Shown here in pieces: positions 59,676 to 64,000 of a DNA stretch of 64,000 nt. Under the pieces are notes generated by a model that had not been told where the DNA came from, made no database searches, and saw only the letters and a program-made list of their open reading frames with translations. Both the position numbers and the translations under genes were made by a program. Location: contig RHPI01001116.1 of the NCBI GenBank assembly GCA_009103225.1, forward strand, positions 119,253 through 183,252, in the 5' to 3' direction. Numbering within the stretch: position 1 is the first letter of the stretch; each line of letters begins with the position of its first letter. The stretch is from Chlorokybus atmophyticus (lineage: Eukaryota > Streptophyta > Chlorokybophyceae > Chlorokybales > Chlorokybaceae).

Positions 59676-62421
59676 TCACTCCAGCCATGCTAGCGAGCCC
59701 ACTATTAGAGTGTTTGAAGGCAAGTTGCCTGGAGATGGTGCCAGTACTGTCATCTGTTGCCTGCAGAATGCCAACAGCCCTTGTGAATAACAGACAACAC
59801 AGCCATGACACCACGCACAAAGTAAGACCACGTACATACGTATGATTCCCATCCTGAATTGCACACAAGTACCAATGCCAAGACCAATCACCAAGTCGCT
59901 CGTGCACAACAAGTGCTAAGAGCAACCATACCCAAACAGACGACATTTTGTCAGTCAACATCTGTGGGGCATACCTCTCCAGGTTGATGTCGGCGACATA
60001 AACAAAGCCCGCGACATTGCTGGAAAAAACTGTATATATCAGCAAAGCAAATGCAAGAGGAGTCCGCAGACACAGCTGTCGGTGTCTGCGGACCCACACA
60101 GCTGTTGTCCAAAGCGAGCTGCACACACCTTTTGAGAACTGCATCGGCACCCTCAGCGTGCGATACGCCCAGTATACAATGCAACAGCTCTCTGTTTGGC
60201 ACCGCCTTCACGACGCGCACCGGGTCTGCCGTTGGCGCTGCACCAATCGGCAGAGCGCTGCGAGGCGCACTTGGACCTGAGCAAGCAAATGGAAGCAGTC
60301 TCAGCTGTGCTATGAATGTGGAAACTTTGTGTCATGTACTGGCATGGTTAGCTTAAGCACGGGCGCAGACCAGCAAGATGTGCTGTATCAAGCAAGTGCA
60401 TTTAGCTTAGACAAAGGTCGTAGCGTACCGCCACCAATGCGATAGAGGTTGACATCAGTCAGAGAGATGATGGTGGAGTGTGGGCACAGGTCGCCTTTGG
60501 GACCGTAAAAATACTCTCGTATGCGTGCATTCCTGCTCTGCTGGCGAAAGCGAACATCGCGCGTCACGACACCGCCAGACCTGCACAGTAACCTCAGGTC
60601 AAACACTGCCAGCATGTCATGAACAAAGACTTGGAGTCCACCACGAAGCAAAAATAAGGCGCTCTGGCCGTACTGAACTTGGCATATTGGAGTACCTTTG
60701 CAGCTTGACAACAGAAACCCTTCTTTGGTTGTTCGCTGTAAGTGTCCCAAGCAGTTGGCTGTACAGCCTTTCCTGCGAGCCAGAAAGTGTTACATAAGGG
60801 TATCCAATCTAGCATTTCAAATGTCTCTAGGCATGCCCCCTCAATGATGCAAAGCGACACTTACTTGCCCAATCACCAGCACAACGTCACACTTCAGTGC
60901 TTCAATAGCATGTAGTAGCAGCTGCGAAAAGACAACAATGTTGAGTGTTGAACACAACAAGCAACTTTGTGCAAGACCAAGACGAGCCGAGTTGAAACAG
61001 TAACAAACGCGCAAACAGGCACGCTCAACATTGAACCCTGCATACACCCTTCATGGCAGACACTGTTGAAGGTCATCAACACGCTACTTGCAACAGCCGC
61101 TTACCTCGTACCCAAGGCCCTCAACCCAGCCCATAGTGTTCACCACGAATCCGGAAGAGCGGGCTTCTTGGTCATCTGCACAGCGCTTCTCCAGAACTTC
61201 CGCAAGCTGTTCAACGAGAGTCTTGTACAGTGCAGGGTTGATGCTGCCAAACCAGTAAGCACTCAATGCTTGTTGTACGTTAATGGCGTCGTCTTATGAA
61301 GTTGTGGTTGAGAAGACATATGTGCCAATGGCCATCACGTGACTGTGATGCGGGCCGCACGGTGGTGGACTTACTTTGGATCCGCGTGCCCGTAGTAGTA
61401 CACGAGCGGTGCGTCAAGAGGGTACCCTTCCACCGGATGTGCAGGGAGCTCAACAGGTGTGGCAGAAATTGTTGCAGGAATGGTTATTGAACCCTGTCCA
61501 ATGTCCAGATCGACCATGGTTGGCACCGCTTCTGGCAATCACAATCCAACATCCATCAGCTGATATGCTGAAGGTGAGTTGCGTGCATGGTGTTGTTGGA
61601 AAAGCCACTGGCTACAACAGCTGTGCTGCAAGTACAACTACATCTTGCTGGCAGCTGCATATAGCTGGCTGTTCTGACACAAAGTCTATGGGTGAACACC
61701 CGACATAGACTATGCATCTGTCATAAGATGAGTGTGCCATAGCACATGCCCTCAACCCAAGATGTAGCTGTCGGAACGCATAGTTCAAGCGTGTTCCAAA
61801 AGGGCCACAAGGGAAGGGTAGCAAGCGCGAGGGCGGGGGTGGGGTGGGGCGTTACTACCTCTCCTGACAGCCCAGTTGCAAAGCATCCGACACAGGCTCG
61901 ACTTTCCAGCATCGGTTGGGCCAACCACTATCGCACGGGGTCCCTACAACAGCATGCTTACAAACACAATTGCAGGCGACTGCATGCTATGCAGTAGCAC
62001 ACACCTTGATACCTGAATTGGGGCGTCCTTGGGTGCAGCACGGGCAGCGTTGCGCCTTTCCTCAAGCACACCATGCGTGTTGATATACGTGCGCATAGGC
62101 GTCTGCAGGCATTGTTGACAGGCTTTACTCAGTTGCACTGGCACTCCAGCTGGCAGTCGAGCGCTGTCAACACGCATAGCGCACACTACCAATGCCATGG
62201 CGCACCTCATTGGCCGCGTAGGCAACCTCGGGTGTGCCGGCCAGCTCCAGGATTGCACCGGACCATGAGAACACAGCAAGCTTACAAGTTGTGAGCGTAA
62301 TCTTTTGTGCAGGGGGCAGCTCATAACCGTACGCCTCAGCTGTTCCGGACAGAAGTGTCAACTGGCATGTCTGATCCCAACCGACTTCCACCCGCAGCTC
62401 CTCCTCTGCATTTAATCGGTA
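59676..62421 (-). CDS. CLP1: CLP1 family polyribonucleotide 5'-hydroxyl-kinase (cleavage/polyadenylation factor)
   Basis: CLP1 acts in mRNA 3'-end cleavage factor complexes and, in animals, as an RNA 5'-kinase. Eleven exons (minus): 62421-62206, 62102-62013, 61943-61859, 61531-61375, 61243-61105, 60921-60865, 60772-60696, 60580-60429, 60276-60129, 60019-59975, 59760-59676; 417 codons including the stop. Seen: [21 protein letters not shown] and VAVFSW-like [15 protein letters not shown]-loop [16 protein letters not shown]; Walker B-like [52 protein letters not shown]; and [14 protein letters not shown] at the end. The first amino acids are unresolved: the frame stays open upstream to an ATG at 62539 or 62568, or a separate first exon exists. 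Gene otherwise complete. Confidence 0.93.
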
Positions 62422-62685
62422 CTGCACGAGCAAGTCAACACTGAACGTTGATGTACGTTGCGAGGATAGCTCACATGACACGCAGTGTTCAATGCATTCA
62501 CAACTTGAGCCCCACCAAGGGTGTGCCATCAGGTTCATACGTACGACAAGTATGCAACATGCCAACAACCTATTGTGTCTGACCTAACTGGCACAGCAGT
62601 GGCATACTCATCATTGCGTTTTGGCAAATGCAAACATACAAACAATTGTGATGTACAATGGGTACGCGCTTTCATTTCACACTGA

Positions 62686-63475
62686 ATGCCATCTAGCATT
62701 CCGATTCCGACAGATGCAAATCCACTCATTGCAGTGCAACAAGACCATGTCGAACAGCAGTCGCATGGCCATGCAAGTGCCGACATGAGTGAAAAGTTCA
62801 TCAGTCAACAACTGGAGCAAGACGCCGTAACATCTCAGCCGGCATCACATGTAAGAGCAGTGTGCAAGTAAGTCACACCTGCTTTGAAGGCATAGAGGCG
62901 CTGGCTTCAGTGCCAGTGGCCATCGTAGCTTGCTACCAGATGGCAGCCCACCACCAGAGCAGTGTTACGCTAAATGTACATTATCACACGTTATAACATG
63001 GACCCATTACCGCAGCCTCGACAGATAGCTTCGCGTTGACGTCGACGACCAGCTCACCGCCATCGCCACCGCTGCCACCGACGTTGCCAACATGCAGGAC
63101 AGCGGGGTCTATGTAAGCATATTAGGTTTTGCTTGTCAAGGCGAGAGCAAACCAGGTCGGTCGATCAAGCACAGTGGACCCAATCGGGCAGTCGCTGAAG
63201 GACGCGGATCCGAACGCAGAATGCAGAATCCGATCGCGACTGAGAAGCTTCGCGGTTGGCGTTGTAGCCGAGCCTGGCTTGCTGACGGGGTTATGCGTGC
63301 ACAGTCCCCGTTAAGCTCTAACTAAACATTGTTTGTGCTGCCGCATCAGCAGCCGTTGGTTCTGTTCTCGATCAGCAAGACCTTGTTCCTGCCGCAATCC
63401 GCACCACTCCGAAACGGTTTCGTTCACAAACTCGATAGCAACCGGTTTCAGCGGCCAGTCCCGAGCCACGGCTAG
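62686..63475 (+). CDS. Possible small gene, unknown product
   Basis: Three phase-consistent candidate exons: 62686-62850, 63029-63112, 63350-63475 (124 aa). Donors are good (CAT|GTAAGA, TAT|GTAAGC). The middle exon, LRVDVDDQLTAIATAATDVA and NMQDSGVY, is the most protein-like. No family recognised. The frame at 63165-63300 (VDPIGQSLKDADPN...) might be an alternative exon. It lies head-to-head with CLP1. Confidence 0.3.
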
Positions 63476-63583
63476 CTACCGGTTACATCTGGTTAAGCTG
63501 TTGCCTATAATGCCGTTGACTAGGAAGCGTATGTAAAAATCCAGTCTACTAACCAGATAAACACAGTCAGCTTGTTGTGTAAG

Positions 63584-64000
63584 ATGGCTACCATGACCGC
63601 GGTTGAGCAAGCTTTGGCGGGCAATGACGGAAGCGTCGCTGCGGAGGAGGCGGCGGTAGCGGCGACGGAAGAGAAGGAGCAAGAGAAGTAGCTGAAGGAA
63701 GCTTTCGTTCTGCTGTGCACGTCGCCGCAGCCTTTGTAGCCATGGCTGAGGCGGCTGCTGAGGACGAGGCTGGCATGATCATGGCGCCGCTGGCCTCTCT
63801 TGCAGGCTTCCGCATGGAGAGGCTGCTGTCTGAGGATGCTAGAGCTAAGATTGTCTATGTCCTTGGCAGGTGAGACGAATAAGCGATGCTGGAATGCCTC
63901 GAGCCTATTAATCATGCATTGTGTGTATGTAGCTGAGACCATGCTGCTGCAACGGCCACTTCCGCATTGCGAGTGACTGCTGTAGCATAGCCCATGCGGC
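63584..64000 (+). CDS. Possible 5' part of a gene cut by the window edge
   Basis: An ATG at 63584 opens MATMTAVEQALAGNDGSVAA, an acidic Ala/Glu-rich stretch stopped at 63689-63691. A second exon-like frame, about 63731-63869 (AFVAMAEAAAEDEAGMIMAP, then GFRMERLLSEDARAKIVYVL), ends at a good donor (GGCAG|GTGAGA). How the two connect is not clear. The product is unrecognised and the 3' part lies outside the window. Confidence 0.3.

Overview
This 64 kb window is nuclear DNA from a flagellated, plastid-bearing eukaryote. It is most likely a green alga, possibly prasinophyte-like; that placement is an inference. The genes are split by many short introns: about 104 introns in 15 confident or probable genes. 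Exon joins were chosen by splice motif and codon phase, and phases close across nearly all of them. Several gene ends carry TGTAA shortly after the stop, as is usual for green-algal poly(A) signals. Coding DNA is GC-rich. Gene-poor stretches are AT-rich and full of simple repeats, and two assembly gaps are present (11777-11912, 32032-32344).

Layout. 0.3-13 kb: SF-assemblin (-), a regulatory-type subunit of mitochondrial NAD-isocitrate dehydrogenase (+), then a head-to-head pair of cilia-type genes, UPF0193/EVG1 (-) and a CCDC42/CFAP73-like DUF4200 coiled coil (+). 13-24 kb: a plastid M41-like zinc-protease-domain protein (-) head-to-head, only 81 bp between start codons, with an organellar EngB/YihA GTPase carrying a novel repeat domain (+), followed by a plastid polytopic membrane protein (+). 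25-30 kb: a plastid SecE candidate (-) and a leucine aminopeptidase (+). 30-35 kb: AT-rich, one gap, no convincing gene. 35-37 kb: a protein with an integrase-repeat-like unit (+). 37-42 kb: repeats, including 561 bp of pure GA. 42-50 kb: a plastid alpha/beta hydrolase (-) and a membrane-anchored GH3-family protein lacking the catalytic aspartate (+). 51-55.5 kb: a plastid small heat-shock protein with a membrane segment (-) and a broken duplicate of it (-). 58-64 kb: a RanBP2-type zinc-finger protein (+), a complete CLP1 RNA 5'-kinase-family gene (-), and two weak gene candidates.

How the genes relate. Three of the first four genes belong to the basal body/flagellum, and two of them share a promoter with paired GTCACGTGAC palindromes; a related motif lies upstream of SF-assemblin. 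A second group is organellar: protease-like protein, EngB, SecE, sHSP, hydrolase and the polytopic protein. There is no operon. Neighbours mostly alternate strand, giving several head-to-head pairs.

The main oddities are the GH3 pseudoenzyme, a hairpin over one of its splice donors, the repeat-bearing EngB, the decayed sHSP copy, a 346-bp exact repeat 20.2 kb apart, and frequent GC-AG introns.
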